The notes under the pieces: model-generated | Told to the model about the DNA's origin: nothing | Database searches by the model: none | Seen by the model: the letters and a program-made list of their open reading frames with translations, nothing else | Part shown: in pieces, positions 1 through 14,400 of the stretch | Layout of the letters: each line of letters opens with the position of its first letter | Numbering within the stretch: the first letter of the stretch is position 1 | Origin: Cruorifilaria tuberocauda | Taxonomy: Eukaryota > Nematoda > Chromadorea > Rhabditida > Onchocercidae | DNA length: 54,280 nucleotides | Direction of reading: 5' to 3' | Assembly: GCA_013365365.1 (NCBI GenBank) | Contig: JABVXU010000368.1 | Coordinates: 1 to 54,280 of the forward strand | Position numbers and translations under genes: made by a program

Positions 1-80
1 ATGTTTCATGATAAAGAATAAAAAGTATAATGAAATATTACATTATCATATTAATGAAATAATCATGAATAATTTTTCTA

Positions 81-144
81 GAAGAACAAAGAGAAAGAGA
101 GAGAGGGAGAGAAAGGGAGAGAGAGAGAGAGAGTGAGAGAGAGA
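81..144. repeat. GA-rich microsatellite
   Basis: Run of GA dinucleotides with GGGA interruptions, directly visible. It gives rise to a Ser-Leu repeat frame on the minus strand that has no gene character. Confidence 0.9.
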
Positions 145-1752
145 ATAATTGACATTGATGATAATTTACAACGTCACTAATTTTTATTCTTCTTCCCTCA
201 TTTTCATCATTTATTATCATCATTATCATTCCACTTCTCCCTCCTCTTGTTTAATTCCCTAACAGCTGATTATTATCGCTATTCTCATCAGAAGAAAGAG
301 AAGAAGAAGGAGGAGGAAAGGTAGAAGGAAGAAATAAATGAGGGCCAAGCCAATGGAAATGATAAAAATCATATACGAGAATGGTTAAAGGAAGCAGATG
401 TGAATTATAAGATAGATATAGGAAACAATTTCATTTCAATTTCATCATTTAAAAAAAGATTGAAAAAAAAATTCCGATTTAAACGATTATTTTTTTGATA
501 GCCTTTATTCAAATTTCTTAAGCATTTAAATTAGTAATATCATCATTATCATTATTATTATTGTTATTATTAAACAATTTTTCATTATCTCTTTCAATAC
601 GAAATATGATTATCAAAATTTCTGCATTATAATAACAATAATAATAATAATATTATTATTATTACTATTATTATTGTTATTACTATCATCTATTAATAAC
701 CTAGAGCGCTTAATTAACTGCTTCGCATCATTTTATATTTTCTTATTGATATTGTAAATTGAAGAAGAAAAAAAAAAAAGAAAGAATCGACCAAACGGAA
801 GAGGAAGAGGTTGAAGAAGAGGTGGAAGAAAGAAGAAGAAGAAGAAGAAGGGAAAATGCAGCTGCTCGAGACTGCTGTTGATCTTCGAGGATCTCAAGTG
901 CTTAATGTAAAACGGTTTGTTTTACCTTAAATTCATATTTGTTACCTTAATTTTATCTTAATTCATATTTATTATCTTAATATTACCTTACTTCATTTTT
1001 ATTAGTATCATTTATCTTTTAGTATTTTGCTTTATTTTTTTATATTTCTGTTCTTTCGTATTGGTTTTTTCCGTTCTGTTTCATTTATATTCATTTGTTA
1101 CGATTGATAAGAAGTTTGCATGCAATGTATGATTATATTCAATCACTGCTAATCATATTTTAAAAATTCATTTCATATATTATCGTTAAATAAATGATAC
1201 TGTAAAATTAATTTAATTTGAATGTAATAACTATAATTATCACGATTAATTTTTTTCTTTTCATTGCATTAAATTATCGATAGGTTTTTAGCTAGTTTCA
1301 ATCATATCATTAATATCATTTTATTATTATATCGAAATGAGAAGATTAATGATAAATAATCAAAATGATATTTTGAATTTGCAAAAAATATTTTAATCAC
1401 TTTTATTCATTATCATTTTTAAAAAATTTTTCCAGTTTTTCATTATTTTCTTTTCCTCTCTCTAATTATTCCTTACTTAGAGATTAAATGATATTTTATA
1501 GATAAATTTTTTTCTTTTTCGACTTTTTCTTCACTTTAATAATAATAGAATAATAGTAATAATAATACTAATGATAATAACAGTAATAATAGTAATACAG
1601 TAATAATAATAAATAATTGATAATAATGAATAGCAACAATGAATAATAATAATTAATAATAATTATTTATAATGATAATTGATAATAATAACACTAATAC
1701 CAATCCTAATAATAATTATTATTATAATCATAATTATAATGACAGTAATATT

Positions 1753-1832
<80 letters not shown>

Positions 1833-1846
1833 CAATAATAATAATA
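1753..1846. repeat. AAT/TAA trinucleotide microsatellite
   Basis: About 30 units of AAT with a few interruptions at the ends, flanked by further AAT-rich sequence from about 1540. Confidence 0.95.
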
Positions 1847-3213
1847 TGAATAGAAGGAATAAATTCAGAAATAATCTCATGATTAAGAGAAAAGAGTAAA
1901 AATATTGATAACATATAGAATTGTGAGGCAAGCTAGAATGATTACGCTGTTTACAATTCTTAAAATAATACTAAGATGCAGATAACCAAATTAGTAGAAG
2001 TATCTCTCGAACAGATGAAAACATCTCCCAAACTGCTGTTATCGGTCCCACAATCTCCATACCTCACAATTCTGAAATCCATTCCAAAAGGCAAGAAATC
2101 AATAATTTCAAGGAGATGATCCCAACCAGAGCATAATTTCCAGTACAACAATTCATAATTTTTAATTTCTCAATCAGACTTCAAATGTGCGACAAAATTA
2201 TGCAAGCTGAAAACTGTCTTGTTAAAGAAAATTATTAGGGCTCTAGTTTTATATGCTTTTTCATTCATATGAACAGAAATAATGGAATTTCAAAAATAAA
2301 GTTTAACAAAATAAATGAAATTTAACAGGAATGAAACAGAAATAACAATAACTGCACTTCAAATGAAAATAAAACACTTTTATCTATCGAAAAAAAAGAA
2401 CAAATAGAGAGGATAATGAATAAAAAAAAATGGCAAGTAGAAGGAATATCAAATAAGTCAAATTTCAACAAACTACAACGCTAAATTTCTTTCTCAAACG
2501 AATAAATGAGGAAAAAGAGGGAAACAAACTGAATGAGATGTGAAATGTTTGATAAACTTGTCGACAAAATAACATCAGAGAGAAAGGAAAAAAAAAGCTT
2601 TGTTAGTCAGCAATGAATTGTATATAGTTTAAATCATGCTTTTAAATTGGAACTAAATTTTCATAGGGAAAATTAAGAATTATATTAAAAAGCCAGATAG
2701 TTTAAATTTTACAAAACTTCAAGTTCGTGTTGGGTAAAAACGAAAAATAGATCGGAAAAAATCAATGGAAAAAAATTTTTTTACACAGTTATGTGGTAAG
2801 GATGCACTCGGAATATATTTGTTTACATAGTTTCCAGTTTTTCAAAATCATGATATATGATGCAGCTTCTATACATTTGAACTTTGTGACAAATTTTCAG
2901 AAATGAAAATACCCAGTAAGATGAAAGACTAATTCGCGATACTATATTCCTATAATATAAGGAATTGCTTTACAGCTTTACTTTTATGACGAGCATTAAA
3001 AGTTACTCCACAATTTTATCGCTAACAAATGAGAAATTCAATTTTATAAACAAAAGTTTAGTTTTAAATACGTATTTTGAAAGTTAATTTTTAAAATGTT
3101 GATTTGAAAAGTTTATGGAAAAAAATTATGATGATGAAATAAAGAAAGTACAATTTTATGCTTAAAAGTTGTGATTTCAATTCACTTAAATAAGTGCCTA
3201 GATTTAAATCAAC

Positions 3214-6200
3214 TCAAATAGCAGTTTCACGTTCAAATGCAGCTAGAGAACTGATTTTCTCAACATGGTATCCCGATGTTGAGTCATTTTGTACTTTCAG
3301 TTTTTCTGTAATATCGCTGGAGCGTGCAAAACCATCATAACCATTAGTAGACTGGAAAAAATAAAGAATAAGAAATCATATGATCATAGAGAAACAAAAT
3401 CAAGTTTGTCATTTTGAGAAAAATATAAAAGAGCCTGCTGCAAATATTATTTGCAGAGATAGAATTACAAACATACATACATATATATATGGAAGATGAA
3501 AGCTATCCTCGCATCTTAATTTTCTATTTCTTTATTTGCTGACATAAGTAAAGAATAAGGAATCTAGCTAAGAGCTGAAAACAAAAATCATGTTGATTTG
3601 AAGTTTAAAAAAAAAAGTACTTTCTGTGGCGGAAGAATAAGCCGTCTAGCCTCAGGGATTTGCAAAGGATAATATTCAGCACGATGAATAGCCAACGCTG
3701 GACCCCATTCACTTTCTGGACAAAATAGGTCCAGCCATCGTTGAATAAATGTACCCTTTATTGAGCAAAATTTCACTACGGTAGTTATAGGAATAGCAAT
3801 CAGGGGAGCAAGTGAAATACACCAACCAATACGCTCCGCATATATCGGATATTTGTATTTTTCGTATTCCATAGGTTTGTAAGCAAACCAAGCCAACGAC
3901 AACAGTGCCTACAACACATGATTGATGGAGAATTTCTTGTAGTCTTTCAGTAGAATATAACGGCAGAATTATTGAAATTTCTATATGTCTGAGATTTCTG
4001 AGCGGTGTAAAAATTTGTACTGTAACATAATATACTTTAGTCATGCATCCTACAATTTCCGAAAAACACTTACAAGATATATAAAAGGACAAACGAATTT
4101 CCATAAAATCTTCCACACAATATATGGTGGTGGATAAAAACCAATTATCCATTTAATGTTATCCAAAAAATTATCCACTCCTGCAAAACAGTTGAAAATT
4201 TCACTCGTAGAAAAACATAAAATATGGATAGCATAAATATAGAAAAATGGAATTTGAAGAATGATATCCTTATAAACCAGTTTAACAAGTAACTTTCGAA
4301 TGGATGAAAATAATGCAAGCATAAGCGGTAAAATCTTTTATTTCTTCATCAGGCTGATTACGCTTTTTCTTGTATTGATGCGTTCAATTTTCGATTTGTT
4401 CTGATATTTTATATCCTAAGTCGATAAAATATTTTATAGAATATCTCTAAGTATGAAATAGTCACACACTACGTTGCTATTACTAACTAAGTAGAAGATA
4501 CAAATACAAAGAGTGGAAATATAAAAAAAAAAGAAAAAGAACCATATGCCCATGAAATAGCCATACATTCCAGAAATGCTAACAGAACCAGTGTCCAAGT
4601 CGTTGTAAAGTAATCCAACAACAATAACCAGTAAAGACCAGCCTAAACAAAGATAACGTTTAGGTTCAGTTTTAACTTGAAATCAAATTCGAAGATAAAG
4701 CATCATTTATTTTCAAAACGAGATTGTTCTCCAAAAAAAGAAAAATTATTCTGAATTTTGAGGAAAAAGGAAATCAAAATTACAACTTACGGCAGCGCAG
4801 AGAGGTATACCAAGTACATAAAATATGACACATGTGAAAGCTAGAACATGACGATGATTACGACGCAAATGTTCAGGAAATTCATCACAAATCGCTGACA
4901 CGATCGTTTCCATCGTTGTATTCTAAATTTAGCTCATAATATTCTTGCAATTATAATAACAGTTAAATCATGCATAATTCTTATAGTAGTTAAATTTCAT
5001 GTAATTATCATAGATTCAGGGGAAAATAATTTTACGAAGCTTACCATTGTTGTTAAAATCACTGCCATAATCATTAAGAAATATAATATGGAATAAATTG
5101 GTGCAACTGGCAACTTTGCAATTGCTTCCGGCAGATACACAAATATAATTTGCACACCACCTATAATTTTTAAAAGCCCAATTACTTTTTAAATACTCTA
5201 AGCTTTAAGGGTAAGTGAAGTTTTGGAAAGGAAATAAGCGAATTAATAAATGATAAATGAATTAAAAATTTTTATGAATTGGATGAATAATTGAATCAAA
5301 GCAACCTTTGAAACTGAACGTCTCCAGTGGAAGTTCCAATTCATAACATAAAAATCCGATAGCTGAAGATGCTAATGCTCCACAAAATAATGAAGTTATA
5401 ATATCGACAATGCATAAAATCCAAGCATCCCTACAAAAAACAATTTATTTACATGATAAATATTTATAACTTATTTAAATATTTAAATGAACAAATCAAA
5501 GAGAAATTGAATGGAAAAATAATGAAGATATAATTAGAGAAACTCTACTACCATCAATTAAGCTTGTTTCTTCAAATAAAAGTAAATGTGTACAAATATT
5601 CTGAATCTGGTACATAATGCTAAGATCTAGCTTGGTTGAAAACGTAAATACTTACTTCAAAATGTTATTGTGAAATCTGTTATAACTCGCGAGTGTTATC
5701 AAGCCACCAGTGCAACATAACAAGGAATAAAACACTTGCCCAGCTGCTGTACCCCATACCTGATTAACACCGCAAACCAAAGTAAAAAAAATTATACGTA
5801 AGATTTCCACTTCATTTCATTAAATTTAATGCTGTGTGCAAATTTTTCCAAAAAAAAGAATCAAAATCGGATAATAAAAAACTACAATAAATATTCACGG
5901 TCAAATCAGCAAAGAATTTCCACGTTGGCGTATAAAAATAAATAAGACCCGCAACAGAACCCGGTAACGTTAAAAAACGAACGAATAACACGAACAATAC
6001 CATATACGATGCTATAACGATAACATAAACAGCCTAAAATATTTACAATTTTTGCAGAGCAATGTAGTTAAAAGATGCGAACAAGTAAATTGCTAAAATC
6101 CAGATAATAATTTATTGCATACTGCTGTATGACGTAAGCCAAACTAACCGCACTAAAATAATACCAGATCGCACTACTCCATGAACTATATCTCAGCATT

Positions 6201-8391
6201 TAAAGGGTATTGTGAGAGACATAATAAAAAAAGTAATCCAAGTAGCAGTCATATATTTATGTTGAAAATCACATATTGGCAAATGCAAGAAACGCGATTT
6301 AATTAAGTTTGGACTGTAAATAAAGTATAACTGATCCACTGTTCCAATAACAATGTTATTGGTTCTATGATAAATAATATAATATAAACATTTTTATTAC
6401 CTTTCCGGACGATTTCACTCCTTTGAAAGAAGATAAGAAAATGATAAACCAAGCTATTAATAAATAGAGTGCTAGATGCCAATTGATGGGATTAACTTTA
6501 TCGAAACGATTTGACATCAGCAGCACTTCGTTACTGTAATATCAAATAATCACATGACAGAAAATGATTTGAAAAAAGAAGAAAAAATGTTTGCTTCTGT
6601 ACGAGAGCAAGAGCAGATAGATTTCCCGAAAAAATGGTCCATATTTTTCAAAATCATAGACAAATCCAAAACCCTCAGTTATATTTCCGAAACGAATGAA
6701 AACTGAAACCTATTTTTACACCAAATTTTAAAGAATGCATATTTAAATACACTTGTCAAAAACGTTACTTTGCTTTAAACTAAATGATTTTTGTAGTTGA
6801 AATGTTAATTCATATCACTCTCAATCTAAGTGCTCTCTCCCTAAGTGCATTTTCTGATTGATATCAAGGAAATTTGTACCATCTTCCTACGGAAAATCTT
6901 ACTGTAAGTATTCCGCACTTGCTAATACATGTTCATCGATATCAAACGATGATATTTCAAGAACTGATGAATTACCGCTCAAATACTCCTTATCAATAAC
7001 ACAGGAACCATTACGAAGTAGAGTACCATTTTGTAGAAAACAACTTGTAACACTATCTCGATTCCAAACTGAGCATTCTAAAAAGAAAAAAAGAATGAAA
7101 AATACATGAAGCAAAGTATGAGATTTGAGATATTTATATCTTCAATTAAAGGAAATAATTGAATGATTAAGGTCAATCAATAAATCATTCGATTACAGTA
7201 ATAGCCACAATATGCAAACTGCTTATAACAACTATCAAATATCTTACTCATCGAATTCCAGTCATTACCGCATGTGGCCCACGGCAGAGCAAAATTGAAC
7301 GAACTGATGAAGTAAGATATTGCCCATGCAGCAACGGCACTATAATATATACAAACAATACATGATACCATAAACATCGCGATACCAATACCTGAGAAAT
7401 AGTCCGTGAAATTTATGAATAGCAATATTAACGTCAATGGCCTTTGTAAAAAAGGAAAAAAATTTGACACCAAGAAATTGAAACATGATTATAAAGATAT
7501 GACAATAGGCCTCAATAATAATCAGGGAACTGATTGCTCAATATTTTGGGCAAATTTATAGAATTACAGAAGATAACATAGACTACCTCAAACACAGCAA
7601 AGTTTATAAGTATTAACTAACCTTTAAACAAGGGAACGACTTTCCATACAGAAAGACAACCCACACTCGGAAACTGACCTAATGCAAGTTCCATCAATAA
7701 AACAGGCACACCGGCAATTAACATTAGGATAATGTAACAAAAACAGAATGATCCACCACCACTTATTCGGCAGTAATATGGAAACCTGAAAAATTGATAC
7801 CTCTAAACTATAATACCAAACAATTTCAAATTTTCAAGATATAAAGAGCACTGAAAAATGTTGAATAAAATGAATGGAAAGAAATACCTCCATAAATTCC
7901 CCAAATTAAATATAAAACCAACAGCAGATACGAGGTAATCCGTCTTGGATGACCAATTACCACGAATTTTATTCTCATCACCGATATCATCAATATTTTC
8001 AAAGGGAAATTCGATATCACCTTCTGGGATGTAGTCTGGTATATTCAAGTCTAACTAAAACAATAACAATTATGCCTTCATTTTCCTAACTTCGAAATTT
8101 CAACTTCAAGAAATTAAAATAATTAGATGTTCAAATTAAACATTTAAAAAAATGGAATTTCTTTTTGAACCAATTTATCATAAAGTAGAATATTATCGCG
8201 AGATAAGTATGAACAATCCTCTGATTTACCTTCCGACAAAACGGTGGATAAATGGAATTAGCATCACGAGAGGACCTTTTATATGTTGTTTCTGCTCCTT
8301 CAGTGAAAGGTCGGTTCTGGGAATTATGCCGATTAGAAAAACGGTTATTACTACCAGACCATCTCACATCACTTTGGCTATTAATCGACAT
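3214..8391 (-). CDS. SLC6-family sodium-coupled transporter (SNF type)
   Basis: Sodium- and chloride-dependent plasma-membrane symporter of the SLC6 (SNF) family; the substrate cannot be read from sequence. Fifteen minus-strand exons: 8391-8230, 8054-7888, 7785-7622, 7391-7248, 7077-6903, 6533-6401, 6033-5899, 5759-5656, 5430-5306, 5160-5045, 4922-4791, 4642-4543, 4180-4074, 3908-3621, 3351-3214. All phases agree and give 729 aa. Family landmarks: [16 protein letters not shown] after TM1 (residues 107-122), LMELALGQF in TM2, a large second extracellular loop with a Cys pair nine residues apart and three N-glycosylation sequons, [31 protein letters not shown] TM10 (here [11 protein letters not shown]) and the terminal GTF..R...L..P...WGPA pattern. 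An in-frame TAG lies six codons before the chosen ATG, just after a possible splice acceptor (TATAGTTAG), so the start is well defined. At the TM1 position that is Asp in monoamine carriers there is Asn104, so a monoamine transporter is unlikely. The exact snf orthologue is not assigned. Confidence 0.93.
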
Positions 8392-11300
8392 TCGTCCCGA
8401 ATCCAGCTAACTATAAGATGGCATTTTAAATAAAAATTAAATTTTATATGCAGCACTAACATTGACTGCATATGTGGATTGCATTTCACTTTCAAACAAT
8501 TAAATTCTATAAGAGGAAAATTGACTGTTCTTAAGTCAATATTTACACATTTAACAAATTTTTAATATTCTAAAATTTGAATTCCTTTATTCCATTAGAA
8601 CGACAACATCAATCAATGAATTGTAATTTTCAGCAGCAAAATTTCAAACAGGAACTGAGAAATAATTATTATCAATAAATAAAGTGGGGAAAAGAAAGGG
8701 AGATGGAAAATTGAAACGTGGCGATCTTTTATTTTAATGACAAATTTCAATCACCACATAAATCAATCAGTTAAAATAATTGCAAGAATAGATTGAGATC
8801 ATATGATAAATAATCCATCATAAAGTTGCATATCAATACAACCAGGCCCATCATATCTCTTTCCCTCACCAGGAAGCTTTATTGTCAAGAATAGCTAAAT
8901 CTTTAAAATGTATATCTTCGACTCTAATAAGACATGATTTCGGTCAGGTAATCTTGAATTCTTCTTTTTTACAGTTTAGAATTAGAATTAAGTTATGTAA
9001 TTATGCTGTGTCAAATGGTCAAGTTCTCAAACAGTGCCAAAAAAGGAAAATGTGGTAATAATAATTACCGTTTCATCCTTACTCTTGTAATCGAAATAGA
9101 TAATTGATATCATGTATTGTTTTCAACTAATTCAGCTTTTTTCGCAAAGAGATGCATAAAAAATATTGAGAGAAGATGAAAATGTAAAATTAGGATGGAA
9201 TCTCAAATTATATTTCATAGTAGACTAATTTGTTAAATTAGATATTTTATAAATGATCATTTAATTGAAATTCAAATTAGATAAATAAATATATCAACAA
9301 AAGATTTCAACTTAACTTTTTACAGCTTTCCAACTCTTCTTAATTTCAATTCAAAATTAAAGAACTTTAACAAAAATCTTGCAATTTTAAATTTAATTCC
9401 ACCAAAGCCATAGCAATCCTCTAACTTTTAAATTCAGATTTTTCAAATTTTCATAAAATTTTGCTTTCAATCAAAAAATAAATAAAATCTGGAAACAACA
9501 AAAATTCTACAGTTTGCTATAATTTTCATGAAAAGCTTCGCTTATTCGAAATTTAAAACTAGCAATAAAATTAAAATAAACAAAAATCAAACTATAAAAA
9601 AAAGCAAAACGAAAGATTACACTAAAAAGTGAACTGTAAAAATCATTAAAATGTAATGAGTAAGCTTTCCCATCTTCTTCTTTCCCTTCCCCATTGAGAT
9701 CCAAATAAAATTAAATTTGAAATTAAAAAAATATAGATTGCAGCGTTAGGAGAATAAATGCAAAATATCATTGAAAATATATCTTTTCATAATTATCTCC
9801 GATAACCTATTTGATTTATGATTTTGATAAGTGATAACTTTTTGATAAGATCAAAATGTCAAGAAGTAAAATCACTAAAAGAGTTAGAGATAAATTAATA
9901 CACTCAATATTAAAGTATGCAAATTTATAGATAACACAGTAAAATACAGTTGTTTCAACAATATCCGACTAATACACCTAACACGTTTAATCGAATTTAC
10001 ATGGGTGTGTATATATATGTATGTATGTGTATGCGTATGTCTGTGTATGTGTGTGTATTTGTGTGTATTTGTGCGATCGTGCACGGGTCTGCTTGGCTGT
10101 CTATAGCTATAGTTTAAGGTTGGCAAGCTAGTCCATTTTATTGTCCACCCCAACATTGGCAGCTGTTCAACGCTCAGAACGATGGCTGATATAATAGATA
10201 ACGTATCATCGATATTTTCGATATATACTTACATACACATACACACACATACATATACATACATACACAACATACATATACATAAATTTATACATATATA
10301 CATATACATACATACATACATACATACATACATACATACGTACATACACACATATACATACACACATGTACATATACACATATACATAGTACATATACAT
10401 ACATAAATATATTTATATATACATATATATACATACACATACACGAATAGAAACACAAAAACCTACAGAAACATGAAGAGATAGATGTACAACAATTTTA
10501 GAATCGGATATATGATGCTATGAATACCCCGAATTAGTGTTAAACTATTTCATCTCATAAATGTTTAGAGAAAACTTTTTGAAAAAAGTTGATTATGCTA
10601 GGATGTGCGATATGAAACAAAGAGATAATCGAAAGAAATACAAGGATAATAAGTAGACGAGATAGTAATATAGATAAATCATGCCTACAAAAATAATCAA
10701 ATGTCGTATCCGTCCGAGAAATCCTGAACTAGGAGAATGCGCGAAATACTCGCAATTAGGAATGAAAAAAAAAATAGATATATTGAGTAAAATATTCGTC
10801 AATTAATCATTTTATCAAATCTGAAATTTTAAACTTATTTAAAGTCATTAGCATATGTGACTAGGTAAATATATGCGCAATATATAACAGACATATACAT
10901 TACATATATGGTAGATAACTGTGGTTTTACATCTATAAATATAAAATGTGAAATCACTTGTACACAAATATCGAATGATACAAACTAATGCTAAATAGAA
11001 TCTATAGCTAGAGCTAATTCATGCTTATCTTAATTTAGCTAAGCAAAATATAATCAAAGCTAATATTAATTTCAAGGAACAAAAAAATGATAATAATTGT
11101 GCCATAACAATTTTCAAAAGAACGAAAGAATAGAATACATTTCTGACATTCATTTCCGGAGATTATGGATTGAGAATACATTTCCAACAATCGCACCAAT
11201 CCTACTCCAAACTTCCCCTACCTTTCGCAATAATTGAAGAGATCCGTTTCCGCCGGAAAAAAATTTAACGACGAGAAAATATCTGGATTTAACGGGCTGC

Positions 11301-11437
11301 GCAACTTTCATCGGAAGTTTTTAACCGGTCAGTAGCTTTACGGTCCGTTCCGGTTTTCCGTATTTCGTCTTGTTTTACGCTGTTTTCTTCTTTATGCAAT
11401 TTGGTGAAACATAGAAGTTACCTGTGCTTTTTAAGGA
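8392..11437. other. Divergent intergenic region (SLC6 / ARPC2)
   Basis: Separates the SLC6 gene (minus) from ARPC2 (plus), so it should hold both promoters. No exon is recognisable. It contains GTAT/GTGT sequence at about 10003-10068, a long TACA microsatellite at about 10226-10442, and a GC-richer block with many CCGGAA, TTCCGG and AACCGGT words (about 11235-11385) directly upstream of ARPC2. Confidence 0.6.
10226..10442. repeat. TACA/CATA tetranucleotide microsatellite
   Basis: About 215 bases of imperfect (TACA)n with ATAC and CACA variants. It reads open on both strands as Thr/Ile/His/Tyr or Met/Tyr/Val/Cys repeats, which is why long frames appear here. An inverted partner of similar composition (GTAT/GTGT) lies about 220 bases to the left at 10003-10068. 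Confidence 0.93.
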
Positions 11438-14400
11438 ATGATAATCCTTGAACAGAACAATCGAATTATTACGGAAGTGTTGGATCTTAAATTTTCTACC
11501 GCCAAACAAGGGTAAGAACCTGTATTTTGTATTTGGTACTGCTGTAAGCACTTGCGCAGTGTTTGCTTCATTTTTTCGCTTCGTAAAATTAGTTATCCTT
11601 TTACACCCTTGTCCATTTCTTACGATCTCCTACTTATTTTACCCATTATTTACTTTATTTTCGTACTTATTTTCAATCTGTTAATTTTTATTAATCTATT
11701 TTTTACCTAATACTTTTTAATTCATTTATATTGTTTGTTTTTCTATCGACTCGTCATTTTATCTGTTTTATCTCTTTTTTATCATTTTATCTGTTTTTCT
11801 GCTTCTCTATTTATGGGTTATTTTTTTTAAATCTTAACAGGTTATTTATTTCTTTTAATGTTTTTTTGTTATCTTGTTTGCGTTTTATTCACACTTTTTT
11901 ACCATTAGATATTTACGTTTGCACACTACACTATTCTAGTAAGTAGTGAGGACTTCTTAGAAAAAAAACTCTTTTATAGAGCTGAAGCTTATAAGGTTTT
12001 TTTGTTTTGTTTCGGAAGAAAATTTTTCATTATCACTCTTCGCGTACATGTAGTAATATTTCAAGCAAAATACTTTCCTATCCATAATGGCTGTATCTCA
12101 AGGATTCTGAATAATAATTAACTATTTAAATGATATTATGATTTTTCGTCTTATTCTTACTTCCAGTTCAGATAACTAAGTTAAATAGTAAATACGATGT
12201 TTATTTGTCATTTACTATAGAAAATTTTACTTCTTCTTCACTTTACAAATAAGATAGGGAGCAGAAAATTTATTTTTGACAGATTCTTTTTTAGGAATAA
12301 ATTGGAAAAAGTAGATGTGAGGTTCGCTGATTTCGATGGTGTCGTTTATCACATATCAAATCCTAATGGTGATCGTGCCATAATTATGGTTTGTTTTTCT
12401 TTGTGCATCAGTTCCCATCAAGATATAAACCAGTTTTTTAAAGTACTGATAAGTTGAAGCACTTTAAACTACATTTCTCCTTTCTTATGGAATGGTGATG
12501 ATAGGTATTAAATGTATAATCAAGTAATCTTTTTTCTCTTGTTCTCCACATGTTCGATTTTTCTGAATTTGAAATTCTTTTTTTCAGCTTAGCATATCAT
12601 TGAAATTTTACAAAGAACTGCAAGAGCATGGAGCTGATGAAGTGAATTTTTCTTCCTGTTTTAGTTACTATTTATTTGATTTTACTGAACTTGTTAAATT
12701 TAGAAACTCTATTATTTCAAGCTCAATTTCACGCAATCAAAATTCAAATTAAACATAAATATTTCCTATGAATTGTTGTCATTGTCATAATGCAGCTTTG
12801 TCATAATTTAGTTATTGCGTCGTGAATATGGCAAATATCTGTGTGCAACACCAGAATCAAGCTATAATGTTTCTCTTACCTATAATTTAAATGAACTGCC
12901 TGATGATTACTCTATGATTGTTAGCCAAGCTTCGCATTTAAAGCGAAATTGCTTTGCATCTGTTTTCGAAAAATATTTCAATTTCCAATCACAAGGTCAA
13001 ACTGGAGCGAAAAGAGCTATAATCCATTACCGAGATGACGAGACTTTGTAATTTTTTAATACTTTAAGAAATTAAATCTTAGCTATAAAATTTTCATCTC
13101 TGATCTGGCTTAATCTATAACCGATACAGGAAATTTGAGTCATTATGTGGTTTATGAGTCGCAAATTGATTTAATATTTTCGTTGATAAGCACTATGTTG
13201 ACAAAGTCAGAATTTTTAGGTACGTGGAAACAAAAGCTGATCGAGTTACTGTTATATTTAGTACGATTTTCCGTGATCCAGATGACGTAGTTATTGGAAA
13301 AGTGTTTTTGCAGGTTTGCTTTCATGTGTAGGTCATGTAAAAATTTTCTGATTGGTTATCATTGATATATGCAAGCTGATTTTGCATGTGAGGAAAAATT
13401 GAAGGAATTTCGAGAAGGACGGAAAGCATCACAGACATCACCTGCAGTACTTTATACAGTAGGTGAACCACCACTTGAACTGCGCGACTGTCCTGAAGCA
13501 CGCGTTGGCGATAATGTTGGCTACATCACCTTCGGTAATTGAAAAAAATACACCTTTTTTTCTCATTTTTTCAAAATATTTATGCATACAAAGATTTGCA
13601 GTGAAAATTAAATGATTTTCATCTGTTACTAGAAGAGTAATAGAGAACAGAGAGGAAGAGAAGAATCATATTTACTGTTTCCTACATTGCTATGTCAAAA
13701 TTTTATTACTAACCTTCAATCATGATGGCTATGCGCAAATTTTAGTGTTGTTCCCAAGGCACACGAATGTACACGCACGTGATAATACAATCAATTTGAT
13801 ACATACATTCCGTGATTATCTTCATTATCACATTAAATGTTCGAAGGTTAGTTAATAAATGAATTAAATTTAATTAAATTTCTTCAGCAAAATAAATTAT
13901 CACTGCAATACTTTCTTGGAAAAATTTTTTTCTTCAAAAGTATCTTTTGTAACTACGGATACTATGCTTTTTAGTCAGAAAAATGCTTTTTCGAGTGGTT
14001 TTTATGCAAAGAACTGTCAACTTTGCTTCAGTACGTTTAGATCATATATGTGTTATAACTTTTTTATATCTGTACAAATATTATAAGATGCTTAACTTTT
14101 CCGAAAAAAAAATAGAATTTATAAAATTAGAATAAGGTTATGTTTTTATTTTAGGCATACATGCATTCAAGAATGCGAGCTAGGACGAATGACTTCTTGA
14201 AAATCTTAAACCGAGCACGACCAGAAGGACGTGTAGAGAAGAAAACATTCTCGTACGTATTTGTATTTTTCTAAAATCGGTATTAGCATGGTATAATTAG
14301 AAGAATTATGAGCTCTATTGATAGATTCAAGTAATTTAAATCGAACAGCAATATTCGGCACGAAAAGTTCAGAATACGAATGTTTTGTTTGATTATTTGA

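Larger units (their letters stand above)
1..3213. other. Intergenic, low-complexity region
   Basis: No gene can be supported here. The stretch holds a GA run (about 81-144), purine-rich GAA/GGA tracts (about 285-335 and 760-855) and a long AAT/TAA run (about 1753-1846). Two short stretches of more complex sequence (856-909 and about 1930-2150) are discussed as findings. Long poly-Asn, poly-Ile and poly-Leu frames over the AAT run are products of the repeat, not genes. Confidence 0.6.

Noticed and set aside
1663..1931. Open frames encoding poly-Asn, poly-Ile and poly-Leu proteins
   Set aside because: All are readings of the AAT microsatellite on both strands; no start context, splice signals or domain.
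10182..10456. Overlapping frames of 64-75 codons on both strands
   Set aside because: Products of the TACA repeat, which has no stop in several frames.
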